Assembly: GCA_947470805.1 (NCBI GenBank)
Contig: CANIVU010000052.1
Coordinates: 1 to 60,400 of the forward strand
Source of the DNA: Acidobacteriota bacterium
GTDB lineage: Bacteria; Acidobacteriota; Terriglobia; Bryobacterales; Bryobacteraceae
Length of the DNA: 60,400 nucleotides
Direction: 5' to 3'
The notes beneath the pieces were generated by a model. It did not search any database and was not told the DNA's origin. It worked only from the letters and a program-made list of their open reading frames with translations. Each line of letters begins with the position of its first letter. Position 1 is the first letter of the stretch. This document shows, one piece after another, positions 33,726-42,859 of this stretch. The position numbers and the translations under genes are program-made.

Positions 33726-35466
33726 AACGGCGCCAGGGGCCGTCGTCGTACCAGTGGGGCAGGGTGAGCGGGGCGACGGAGTGGTAGCCGTCTTGGGCGA
33801 TTGGGAGGCGCATTTGCAGCGCCCAGTCTTCGACGAAGAGTTGGAAGAAGTCTTCGAGAGCGGGGGCGGTGTTTTCCGGGTAGACGGTGTAGGGGAGGAG
33901 GTGGCCGTCATCGGTGATGGCGACGATTTGGCGGGCGAGGAAGCGGCCGTTAGCGTGGCGGGCGTAGATGGCGCGTTTGTTGACGTCGAGCAGGACGGCG
34001 ACGGCGTTGGCACTGTTGCAGGCGCCGGGGGCGAGGCAACTGCGGGCGTAGGTGCCGAGGCGGAGGAGTTCGAAGGGATTGGTTTCGGCTTCGAGGGTAA
34101 CGTCGCCGATGCCGGGGACGGGGAGGGTGATGCGTAGGGGATTGAGCCAGGTTTCGAGGGGGACATCGGGGTGGGCGGCTAGCCAGGCTTTGTTGGCGGG
34201 GTGAGCGGGGCGAGGGTCGTGGCCGTTGGTGTGGGCGTGGAGGAAGCGGCGGAGGGGGTGGCGTCCGGTTTTGAGGCCGGCGCGGAGGAGACCGGCGTGG
34301 AGGTCACCGTAGAGGGCGATTTGTTGATCGATTTGTTCGATGAGATAGCGGAGGCGGAGGGTGGGCAGGGCTTCGGTGATTTGGGCTCCGACATCTTCGA
34401 TGGCTTGACGGTTCAGGGGTTTTTCGCCGGAGAAGTGGCGGTCCCAGGTTGTGTAGGCGGGGATGGTTTGGGCTAGTTCTTGGTGGGCGGTGAGGAGGCG
34501 GTCGAGGGCGACGAGGGCGTTGGGGTTGTTGGTTAGGAGTTTGGGGGGTTGGAATAGGGGGGCTTTGGTGGTGGTTCGGATTATCTGTTTAGCGCGGACT
34601 TCGCCGAAGGCGTGGAGGCGGCTCCCCAGTTCGAAGAGGAGTTCGGGGCGGGTGGCGAGGGCGGCCAGGGTGAAATCTTGTGGGAGGAGGGAGAGGGCGT
34701 CGACGGTGGCGTACCAGGTTTGGCGGTTGCGGCGCGCCTTGGCGATGCGGGTGAGAGCGGCGGGGGAGAGGGTGGCGATCTGGGGGATTGCGAGTTGGGT
34801 GGCGAGGTTCAGGCCGGCTTGTTCGATAGGGCGGAGAGTGGGGTATTGAGTTAGTAAGTCGATAGCAGTTTGGATGTCCAGTTTGGCGATGAATTCGGGG
34901 CGGAGTTCTTCGACGATGTGGGGGATGAGTGGGGCGGGATTTGTGGTTGTGTTTTCGGCGATGGACAGGAGCCAGGATTGTTTGTGCGGGTGTAGCTCGA
35001 TGAAGGCGGGGTTGGCGATTAGATTTGGGTGTTTGGGGGCGAGGCGCCAGGCGTCTTCGATGGCGTAGCGGGCGGACCAACTCCAGTCGCCGAGGTGGGG
35101 GAGGATGAGGGCTTCGGGGAACGGGAAATCGGGCCCGGGGACGTAGGTGAGGGGGACGTCGAGATCGGCGTCGGCACGGAGAATACTCCATCTTTCGAGG
35201 GTTTCCGGGCTCACGCCGCGGGCGACGGCGCGGGCGAGTTGTTTGAATTCGTAGGTGGTCCAGCGGGCGGACGGGTAGTTCTCGGTTGCTCTATGGAAAG
35301 CCGCTTCGAGCGCCGGGGTGAGCGGGGTCTTCGTGGCGATGAGCCACTGGAGGAAGCGGGCTGAGGGGATGGCAAAGTGGGGCTGTTTGCGGGCGGCGCG
35401 GGTGAGTTTGCGCGCACGGCGGCGGGAACAGCCGAGGACGCGGGGGTCCAGGGTTGGGGCGGACAT
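33715..35466 (-). CDS. Large protein of unknown function
   Basis: 583 residues and no recognised family. The N-terminus is basic (RVLGCSRRRARKLTRAARKQ). The middle is all-helical with repeated short alpha units, and the C-terminal third is mixed alpha-beta with ARSCLAPGACNSANAVAVLLD, RAIYARHANGRFLARQIVAI and a final Trp-rich WYDDGPWRRF. The YARSCLAPG...ARH.NGRFLARQI region faintly recalls PcfJ-like proteins, but I would not assign it. It follows the first STAND gene in the same direction after a 134-bp gap that contains CGGAG near its ATG. It could belong to the conflict locus or be independent. Confidence 0.6.
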   Translation of the reverse strand: MSAPTLDPRVLGCSRRRARKLTRAARKQPHFAIPSARFLQWLIATKTPLTPALEAAFHRATENYPSARWTTYEFKQLARAVARGVSPETLERWSILRADADLDVPLTYVPGPDFPFPEALILPHLGDWSWSARYAIEDAWRLAPKHPNLIANPAFIELHPHKQSWLLSIAENTTTNPAPLIPHIVEELRPEFIAKLDIQTAIDLLTQYPTLRPIEQAGLNLATQLAIPQIATLSPAALTRIAKARRNRQTWYATVDALSLLPQDFTLAALATRPELLFELGSRLHAFGEVRAKQIIRTTTKAPLFQPPKLLTNNPNALVALDRLLTAHQELAQTIPAYTTWDRHFSGEKPLNRQAIEDVGAQITEALPTLRLRYLIEQIDQQIALYGDLHAGLLRAGLKTGRHPLRRFLHAHTNGHDPRPAHPANKAWLAAHPDVPLETWLNPLRITLPVPGIGDVTLEAETNPFELLRLGTYARSCLAPGACNSANAVAVLLDVNKRAIYARHANGRFLARQIVAITDDGHLLPYTVYPENTAPALEDFFQLFVEDWALQMRLPIAQDGYHSVAPLTLPHWYDDGPWRRFNP

Positions 35467-35600
35467 ATAGTTACTCCGGTAAGTTAGAGGGTTGTGAAGG
35501 AGACGCGGGTATAGTTTGTTGGCAAGTGTGGGTCTCCTTTCGGGGTGAGTAACTGACGACTTTGCGAGGTTAGCACAACTGCGGGGTGGTGGGCAAGAGA

Positions 35601-38600
35601 TTATTGTTTGATAAGGGTGCGAATCAGGTTGCCGAGAGTACCGGGCTTGTTCGGGAGAAGGCGTGCGCTTTGGAGGAGTCTTTGGCGGCGGGATTCGATA
35701 TCGTCGACAGGACTTGGCGCACCGTACTCGTTGACGGTATGGCCGGAGACGGCTTCGGCGAGATCGGCCAGGAGCGCGGTTTCAACGGCTGAACCATTGT
35801 CCATCAGCACGGGCCAGAGTTGGATAATGAAGCCTTCCAGACCAGTGACGATGAAACGTCCGTTGGGGCTGAAGGTGGGCTGCGCGAGGGAGGAATCCGG
35901 TTTGATGGGGCCGCCGAGGGCGGCGCCGGTGAGGGCATTCCAAACCTGGACCTCTCCGCTGGCGAATGTGGCCAGGCGGAGGCCATCGGGACTGAAGGCG
36001 AGGCTTTCGATGGTTTCGGTCATCCGCATGGGTTGGCCGATTTGTTTGCGCGTACTGACGTCCCATATGTATGCCAGCTTCCCGAACGCGGTAGCGAGGC
36101 GGTCGGCATTTGGGCTGAATATGGCGTGATTGGCCTTCGATTCAGCGGGGAGCGGTTTAGAGAGCTCGAAGCGCGGTGGAGATTGGGTCAGCCAAATGCG
36201 GGCGGCGTTTTCCGCCTCGATGCTTGCAAAGATGTTTCCAGAACGGGAAAAAGTAGCGGACGGAGTGCCAAGGATTCGGGGCAGGCTGATGTGAGGCAGA
36301 TGGCCCGGAAAGGCGGAAAGTGCGGCGAGAGACTCGTCCAAGGAAAACGCGGGGGAGGCCGATGGCAGATTGGCTAAGACATCGCTGATGTGGCGATCAA
36401 GATGGACGCCTTCCGGGTCACCGACGATGGCGGGTTTGGCCGGGTTCCAGGTGAGGACGCGGTCGAAGATTGGATGCTCGGTGGTGTGGACATAGCGGCC
36501 GTTGGGGCTGAACCAGGCGCGGGAGATCGTTTCCTTGTGAACGAGGGGCCGACTGGCGGGGCGTCCGGTGGCGGCGTGCCAGACCTGGGCGTGTTTGCCG
36601 ATGGCGGTGACGATGTGAACGCCATCGGGGTGGAAGGCGAGGGAGTCGACTTCGCCGGGAGCGCGCCAGGGTTTGCCGATGGCTTCGGCGGTGAGGGGAT
36701 CGCGGAGTTGGATCTGGTCCTCGGTGGCGGTGATGAGCCTGGCGCCATCGGCGGAGAAGGCGAGAGCGTGGAATTCGGGATTGGCGGGAGAGGATTGGGC
36801 GAGGGAGACGTCCCAGATTTTGGCGGTCCCATCGTCCGAGGCGGTGACGACGAAGCGGCCGTTTGGGCTGAACTCGGCGGACTGGACGGGCGCTTCGTGG
36901 CGGAGGCGGTTTCCTACGGTGGCATTCGATGAAATGTTCCAAAGGGCGGCATGGTTTTCGGAGGCGGTGAGAACCCACTTTTCGTCCGGGCTGAAATGAG
37001 CGTCGAGGAAACGGCCGGAGTGCTCAAAGTCCCTCATGGAATCCGGCCCGAAGATTTTGAGCCCACCCCAGCTGGCGGCCAGCAGGAGGGATCCGTCGCG
37101 ATTGAATTCGGTGGCGGTAACAACGTCGGTGTTGTCGGCAGCCGTCGCGAGGGCATCGCCGGTATCCGGATTCCACACTTTGATCGTTCTATCGGAACCG
37201 GCTGAGGAAACGAGTTTTTTTCCATCGGGACTGAAGGCGAGGGTAAAGAGACGGTTGCCGTGGGCGCGCGTATTCTTGCCCATCCGCACGGAGGTCCCGG
37301 CCTTCCAGACGAGCACGTCCCCTTTTTCCGAACCGGTTGCGAAGCGTATGCCGTCCGGGTGGAATGCCGCCATGGTGACACCCGGAGTATCGATTTGGGA
37401 GGACTGGTAGTTCAACCGGGAAGAGGCCTGGCGAGTCCAAAGTACGGCGACGCGACGGCGGTCGATCGTGATGAGGCGGTCCCCGGACGGGCTGACGGCG
37501 TACGAATCCAAGTCCGCGGGGACGGCGAATTCACAAACGGGATTTCCGGCGGCATCCGAGATTTTCAGAACGGATGAGGAAGCGGTGAGAATTTGGCGGC
37601 CCGCGTTGATGAACTCTGCCCCAGTGATGACTTCCGGGTGGCGGATCGGTCGGCCCACAGGCGCTCCGGTGGCGGCATTCCAGAGGCGAGCGGGTTCAAG
37701 AAACGCGGTAGTCAAAACGAGGCGGCCGTCGGGACTGAAATGAGCGGAGCGAACGGATTCTTTCTCGCGAATGGTGGCGACGGGGAGGGTCCATTTGCCG
37801 CGGAGGAGGAGGTCGGCAATGCCGTGGCGGGCGGTGACCGAATCGGGATCGAGGCGGAGGGCGCGGGCGTAGTGGGCGAGGGCGTAGTCGGGACGCTGTT
37901 CGTAGAGGGAGCGGGCGGCGTCCTGGATGGACTGGGCGGAGAGGCCAAGTTTTACCTGGTGCTCCTGCTCCTGGGCCTTTTTCAGGTTTTCGACGGCATT
38001 GCGACGTTCTTTGTCGGCTTCCGCCTCGCTGAGCTTGGCGAAGCCGGCGGAGATTCTGGCGAGAATGGACTGGACCGTGGCGGCCGTTGCGTTCTTGTTT
38101 GCGGCGGCTTCGCTGGCCTTGGCCTGATTGTAGGAAACCCAGGCGGCTCCGGCGAGGAGGAGAGCTACGACGGAAACGGCGATGACGAGGCGGAGGGATT
38201 TGCGGAGTTTTTGGTTTTGTTCGGCTTCGCGGATGGCGGCGGCTTTTTGCGCGTCTTCGATGGCTTGGCGGCGGGCGGAGCGGTCGAGGAATTCGTGTTC
38301 GACGGGAGTATAGACGCCCTTCCAAGATTGGGCGGTGGTGAGGTCATCGCCCGAGAGGAGCAGGCCGTCGGGCTTGCCGTTTTCGGCCCAGGTGTCGGCG
38401 GCCTTCTGGGCGTGGGTGAGGTTGGTGGTGCGCCAGTCGGCGTTGGCTTTCAGGATGGGGCGGACGAGGCTGTCGTGCGCGAGTTCGTACCAGCGGGTGG
38501 TGCGGCGCTCCTCGACGCGGACGATGTATTTGGTGACGAAGGCTTCGACGATAGGGGTTGGGAGCCCTTCGGTTTCGAACTCGCCCTTTTGCACCTGGCC

Positions 38601-39538
38601 GCGGGTTTCATCGCGGGTGATGAGTTTGCGGCTGAACCAGTCGCGGATGGCGCGTTCGGGGGTTTGGTGTTGGCCGGTGATACCGGTGATGGCTTCGTCG
38701 TAATAAGCGCCGAGAGAGGCGACGACGTCGGCATGTTTTTGGACGTCGATGAGGTCGATGACTGTGTCGTCCTCGTCCATGCCGTTCCAGAGACGATGGC
38801 AGACGACCTGCATTTGCATGGGCTCGACGTTGGAGCCGGTGATGACCTTCTTCTTCCCGTCGAGGCTTTGGACGATGGCGGTGGAGAGGTTGGCGGTGAG
38901 TTCGGCGAGGGCGTCGGGTTGGAAGGTGCGTTGGGGTTCGCCCTTGGCGGCGAGGCCGCGCATGCAGGATTCGGCCTGGGCGGGGGTGAAGAGGTTGAGG
39001 CGGTAGCGGTGGCGGAGGTGGGTGGGGAGGGTGGCGAAAAAGGGGAGGAGGGGGGCGAGGAAGTCTTCGCGGATGATGATGAGGGCCCAGATGTGGGGGA
39101 GGGCGAGGAGGTCGCCGAGTTGGCGAAAGAACTCCTTTTGGCCTGCGGTGTCGGTAGGGTTGGTGCGTAGAATTTCTTCGAACTGGTCGAAGATGAGGAG
39201 GGGGTTTTTCGCAGTTTTGTTGGCGGTGACGAAGTCCTTCAAATTGGTTTGTTCGCCGGTTTTTTCCAGCCGGCGATGGCGCTTTGCACGTAGGGGTTGG
39301 TGGCGTTGTCTTGAGCCGGCGTGTTGACGCGGGTGGGTTCCCAGACGTCGAAAGTGTTGGCGAATTCGGGGATGATGCCGGCGTTGACAAGGGAGCTTTT
39401 GCCGGCGCCGGAGGGGGAATAGAGCAGGACGATGCGTTCAGCGATGAGGAGGTGGCGGAGTTCGGTGATCTCGCGGTTGCGGCCGAAGATGGGGGTGTTT
39501 TTGGGGAGCGGGTGGGGACCGATGAAGGGGTTTTTCAT
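35601..39538 (-). pseudogene. STAND NTPase with WD40 repeats, membrane-anchored, frameshifted
   Basis: Two frames form one protein of about 1,310 residues. The first (ATG 39538 to TGA 39239) opens NPFIGPHPLPKNTPIFGRNREI and has the Walker A SPSGAGKS with K47. The second carries Walker B LLIFDQFEE, the REDF sensor block, a helical arm, a membrane span near merged residue 450 (VIAVSVVALLLAGAAW), a coiled coil and about 15 WD40-type repeats (FSPDGKKLVSSAGSDRTIKVW and similar). A -1 step at the A6 run (39260-39265 on the minus strand) restores one continuous frame. TTG 39242 in a TTGA overlap could also restart translation. A WD40 receptor sensor on an NLR-like switch is the likely role. Confidence 0.8.
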
Positions 39539-39541
39539 GGG

Positions 39542-42500
39542 TTATTCGGGGAGAAAGCGGCGGATCCAATCCAAGTCGCGGGGGATGGCACGCAGGGCGG
39601 CGGCCTGGTCGTGGAGTGGAATGACGGCGTCGTGGACGTTGAGGGTCTGGCCGCCGACGGCTTCGGCGAGTTGGGCGAGAAGTTCGGGCTCGGTGTTTTT
39701 GTAGATGGCGCGGAGGTGGGCCGGGGAGTCAGGGCCGGCGGTGAGCAAGAGGGTACTTTCGGGATTGAAGGCGGCGGCGCGAACCTCACCAGGGTAGTAG
39801 AAGGGCATGGCGGCGGGGAGGCCGGTGAGCGCGTCCCAGAGCTGGACCAAGCCGTTTTCGGAAAGTGTCAGGACGAAGCTGCCGTCGGGGTTGAAATGAG
39901 CGGCGTGGGCCTTGGATCGGGGGACCATGACCTGACCGATTCGCGCACCGGTTTGGGCGCACCAGACCTGGACTTCGTTATCGGCGGTCAGGGTGAGCAG
40001 GGCGAGGCTATCGGAACAGAATTCGACTGCCATAATCTGGGCTTTGTGCGGGATTGCGAGCGGGCCGTTGGCGGTCCAGACAGTGAGGAGGGCGCTGGCT
40101 TCGGCGATATAGACGCGGGAGCCATCGGGGGAGAATCCGGAGAACTGGACGGTGTCTTTGTGTGGATACTCGTGGATTTGCTGGTTAGTGGATATATCCC
40201 AGAAGGCGGCGTTGATGAGCAGTTGGGCGCCGTTGGGGTGCAACGAAACGGGGCCGGGTTGGGCGAGGAGTTCGAGGATTTGGAGGCCGGTGGTGGAGTC
40301 CCAGAGGCGGATGGCGTTGGCGGAATCGACGGTTAGAATTTGAGTGCCGTCGGGACTCCATTGGGCTTGGGTGACGCTGGCGGGGTGGACGAGGGGAGCG
40401 GGGCCGGGAGTGATGAGGACAGTGCCATCGCTATGGGCAGTCAGGCGGCGGGCGCCATCGGGGCTGAAAGCGAGCACGTTGACGTTCGAATCACAGATGA
40501 TGGGCATGTCAACGCGAATTACTGCCATAACGGGCAAAACAGCCTTCTCGAAGGCGATCGTGAAGCCATTCGGGCTCCATGCGACGTGGTGGCCGGGACA
40601 GGAGCAACTGAGCAGCGGCGCAAAGTCGATGGTGTTTACGGTTACGAAGAGTTCGGCGATGCCGTTTTGGATGCTGACAAAAGGTTCGAGTGCCTTCTCA
40701 AGGTATTCCTGGCTAAAGCTGGACTTGGCGAAATTCGATATCCGGACAGAGGAATCCGCACCGACGGTCAGAAGCTTCCCGTTGTGCGGATGGAAGAAAT
40801 GCCCTAGCAGCGGAACGGTTTCCGCGGGTGTACGGCGGCGAGACGCCATTATGTGTTCCCGCTGCACGGAAAGAAGGCCTGGGGATTCAGGAGCGGGCTG
40901 GTCGTTGGATAAGGCCTCGAATAGGAGCAGTGCGTTCGGAGAATCGGGGGGAGGCGCCGGGTGGTTCAGAGGGGGACCAAGCCGGCTGGCGGTGGATGCG
41001 TACCAGAGTTGGGCCGTGGCGTCCTCCGAGTAGGTAATGAATCTGGAGCCATCCGGACTAAAGGCAGCGTTGCAGATTTGTGGGATGGGATTCCCGACAG
41101 ATTTGGCGGTGGCGGTATTCCAGAGGATGGCGGGGCCTTCGCCGTTGGAGGTAAAGGTTATCAGCCGGGTGCTGTCCGGGCTGAAGACGGCGTGGGTGGG
41201 AGGAGGAGACTGCTCCAGTATGTTGGAAACGGGCGGTGAGAGAGAGAGATCGTGGAGAACGGGCGCGGAGCCGGGAGCGAGGGTAAAACGATAGCTGCCA
41301 TTGGGGCTGAGTTCATTCGCCGGAAGAGGCTCGGGAGTATCGAGTGGGCCGAGAGGAAGCGACCAACGGGAGCGCTGGAGGAAGTCGAAGATGCGGGCGC
41401 GGACGACTAGGGAATCCGGCTGGACGCGGAGCGCGTAGGCGAGATGGGCAAGTGCGGCACCGGGATTCGGGGCGGTGTTGGCCCGTTCGAGTTCAGCGTT
41501 GACGGTGGTGTGGACGAGGCGGCGGAGGAGTTCCGCTTCGCGGTCCATGGCAGCCTGTCTTTGTTGGGATTTTTCGAGGAATTCGTTTTCGTCGGTGGTG
41601 GCGAGGAAGAAGTTGGCTTTCTGCCAGAGTTCGGCTTCAGTGAGAGATTCGCCGGTGAGGAGAAAGGTCTCAGCCTTGTCGTTGGCGAGCCAGGTGGCGG
41701 CGCGGCGCTGGAAGGGGCTGAGGTTGGCTTGGAACCAGCGTGTATTGGAGGCGAGGACCGGGGCGACGAGCGAGTCATGGGCAAGTTCGTACCAGGTGAC
41801 AGTGCCGCGGAGTTCGGCGCGGACGAGGTGGGTTTCAAGGAGTTGTTCGATGACCGCGTTTTCCAAGCCCTCGCTGTGGGCGTGGCCGCGACGGACCTGG
41901 CCGCGGATGCCCCCGGGGGTGATGAGATGTTTTTCGAACCACTCGCGAATGGCTCGCTGGGAGTGGGGATCCTGTCTGGCGACGGAATCGTCGTAATAGG
42001 CGCCGAGGGCAGCGTTGACGTCGCCGAATTTTTCGATGTCGACAGGCTCGATGGAGAGGTCGTCATCGGGCATGCCGTCCCAGACCCGGCGGCAGACGAC
42101 CTGCAGTAGAAGGGGTTCGACGGCGTCGCCCAGGGTTAGGGTGAAGGTGCCGTCAGGATTCTGGACGTTGGCCTGGCAGAGAGTTTCGACAAGGCGGGCG
42201 GCGGCGCTGCGATCGAATTGGCGGCTACCGGAAGTACCGGCGATATCGCACATCGCCCAGAAGGCCTGGCTGCGGGATAGGAAGCCGAGGCGGTAGCGGG
42301 CGCGCAGGCGGGTGGGGATGTAGTCGAGCAGGGGCAGGATGGGGGCGACGAAGTCTTCGCGTAGGGAAATGAGGGCCCATATGGAGGGGTCCTCAAGGAG
42401 CTGGCCGAGTTGGCGGAAGAACCCGGTGTGCCAGCCAGGGTTGGCGAGGGCCGCGCGGACGGTGGATTCGAAGTGATCGAGGATGAGGAGTTTGTTTTTG

Positions 42501-42859
42501 TCTTTGGGGAGGCCGGCGATGAAGTCCTGGAGGGGGACGTCTTCGAGCGATTCATCAGGATTGGGCGAGCCGCCAATTTGGGTGGAGCAGATGATCCGCT
42601 CATCGTAGACGCCGGGCATTACGAAGTTGACGCGGGTGGGCGGGCAGACGGCGAAGGTGGCGGCGAATTCGGGGATGATGCCGGCGTTGAGTAGGGACGT
42701 TTTGCCGGCGCCGGAGGGGGAGTGCAGGAGGACGAGGCGCTCGGAGATAAGCAGATGACGGAGTTCCGTGATTTCGCGATTACGCCCGAAGATACGTTCC
42801 GATTGACCGATGGAACGAAGGGGTTCAGCATGGCCGGACTGGTTATCGGGCTTCTTCAA
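39542..42859 (-). CDS. STAND NTPase with WD40 repeats, soluble paralogue
   Basis: About 1,105 residues if begun at TTG 42857-42859, overlapping the CHAT gene end by 17 bases; the frame extends farther upstream but there it only shadows that gene. The NTPase has RIFGRNREITELRHLL, Walker A SPSGAGKTS (about residue 50), Walker B LLILDHFES (about 125) and SLREDF. About 12 WD40-type repeats fill residues 520-1085 (FNPDGSFVLTLSENGLVQLWDALTG). It is a tandem paralogue of the next gene, sharing even the C-terminal LAEAVxGxTLN tail, but lacks a membrane span. ATG 42831 (MLNPFVPS) in another frame resembles the paralogue's start and suggests a lost base. Confidence 0.85.
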   Translation of the reverse strand: MKKPDNQSGHAEPLRSIGQSERIFGRNREITELRHLLISERLVLLHSPSGAGKTSLLNAGIIPEFAATFAVCPPTRVNFVMPGVYDERIICSTQIGGSPNPDESLEDVPLQDFIAGLPKDKNKLLILDHFESTVRAALANPGWHTGFFRQLGQLLEDPSIWALISLREDFVAPILPLLDYIPTRLRARYRLGFLSRSQAFWAMCDIAGTSGSRQFDRSAAARLVETLCQANVQNPDGTFTLTLGDAVEPLLLQVVCRRVWDGMPDDDLSIEPVDIEKFGDVNAALGAYYDDSVARQDPHSQRAIREWFEKHLITPGGIRGQVRRGHAHSEGLENAVIEQLLETHLVRAELRGTVTWYELAHDSLVAPVLASNTRWFQANLSPFQRRAATWLANDKAETFLLTGESLTEAELWQKANFFLATTDENEFLEKSQQRQAAMDREAELLRRLVHTTVNAELERANTAPNPGAALAHLAYALRVQPDSLVVRARIFDFLQRSRWSLPLGPLDTPEPLPANELSPNGSYRFTLAPGSAPVLHDLSLSPPVSNILEQSPPPTHAVFSPDSTRLITFTSNGEGPAILWNTATAKSVGNPIPQICNAAFSPDGSRFITYSEDATAQLWYASTASRLGPPLNHPAPPPDSPNALLLFEALSNDQPAPESPGLLSVQREHIMASRRRTPAETVPLLGHFFHPHNGKLLTVGADSSVRISNFAKSSFSQEYLEKALEPFVSIQNGIAELFVTVNTIDFAPLLSCSCPGHHVAWSPNGFTIAFEKAVLPVMAVIRVDMPIICDSNVNVLAFSPDGARRLTAHSDGTVLITPGPAPLVHPASVTQAQWSPDGTQILTVDSANAIRLWDSTTGLQILELLAQPGPVSLHPNGAQLLINAAFWDISTNQQIHEYPHKDTVQFSGFSPDGSRVYIAEASALLTVWTANGPLAIPHKAQIMAVEFCSDSLALLTLTADNEVQVWCAQTGARIGQVMVPRSKAHAAHFNPDGSFVLTLSENGLVQLWDALTGLPAAMPFYYPGEVRAAAFNPESTLLLTAGPDSPAHLRAIYKNTEPELLAQLAEAVGGQTLNVHDAVIPLHDQAAALRAIPRDLDWIRRFLPE

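Noticed and set aside
37593-39170. 525-codon plus-strand frame opposite the first STAND gene
   Set aside because: Antisense shadow with GD/GG/EV-rich composition; the minus-strand NTPase and WD40 repeats are unmistakable.
35601-42859. Repeated FSPDG-type segments seen as a DNA repeat array
   Set aside because: They are WD40 protein repeats with diverged DNA; no CRISPR-like spacing or identical units exist here or elsewhere in the window.
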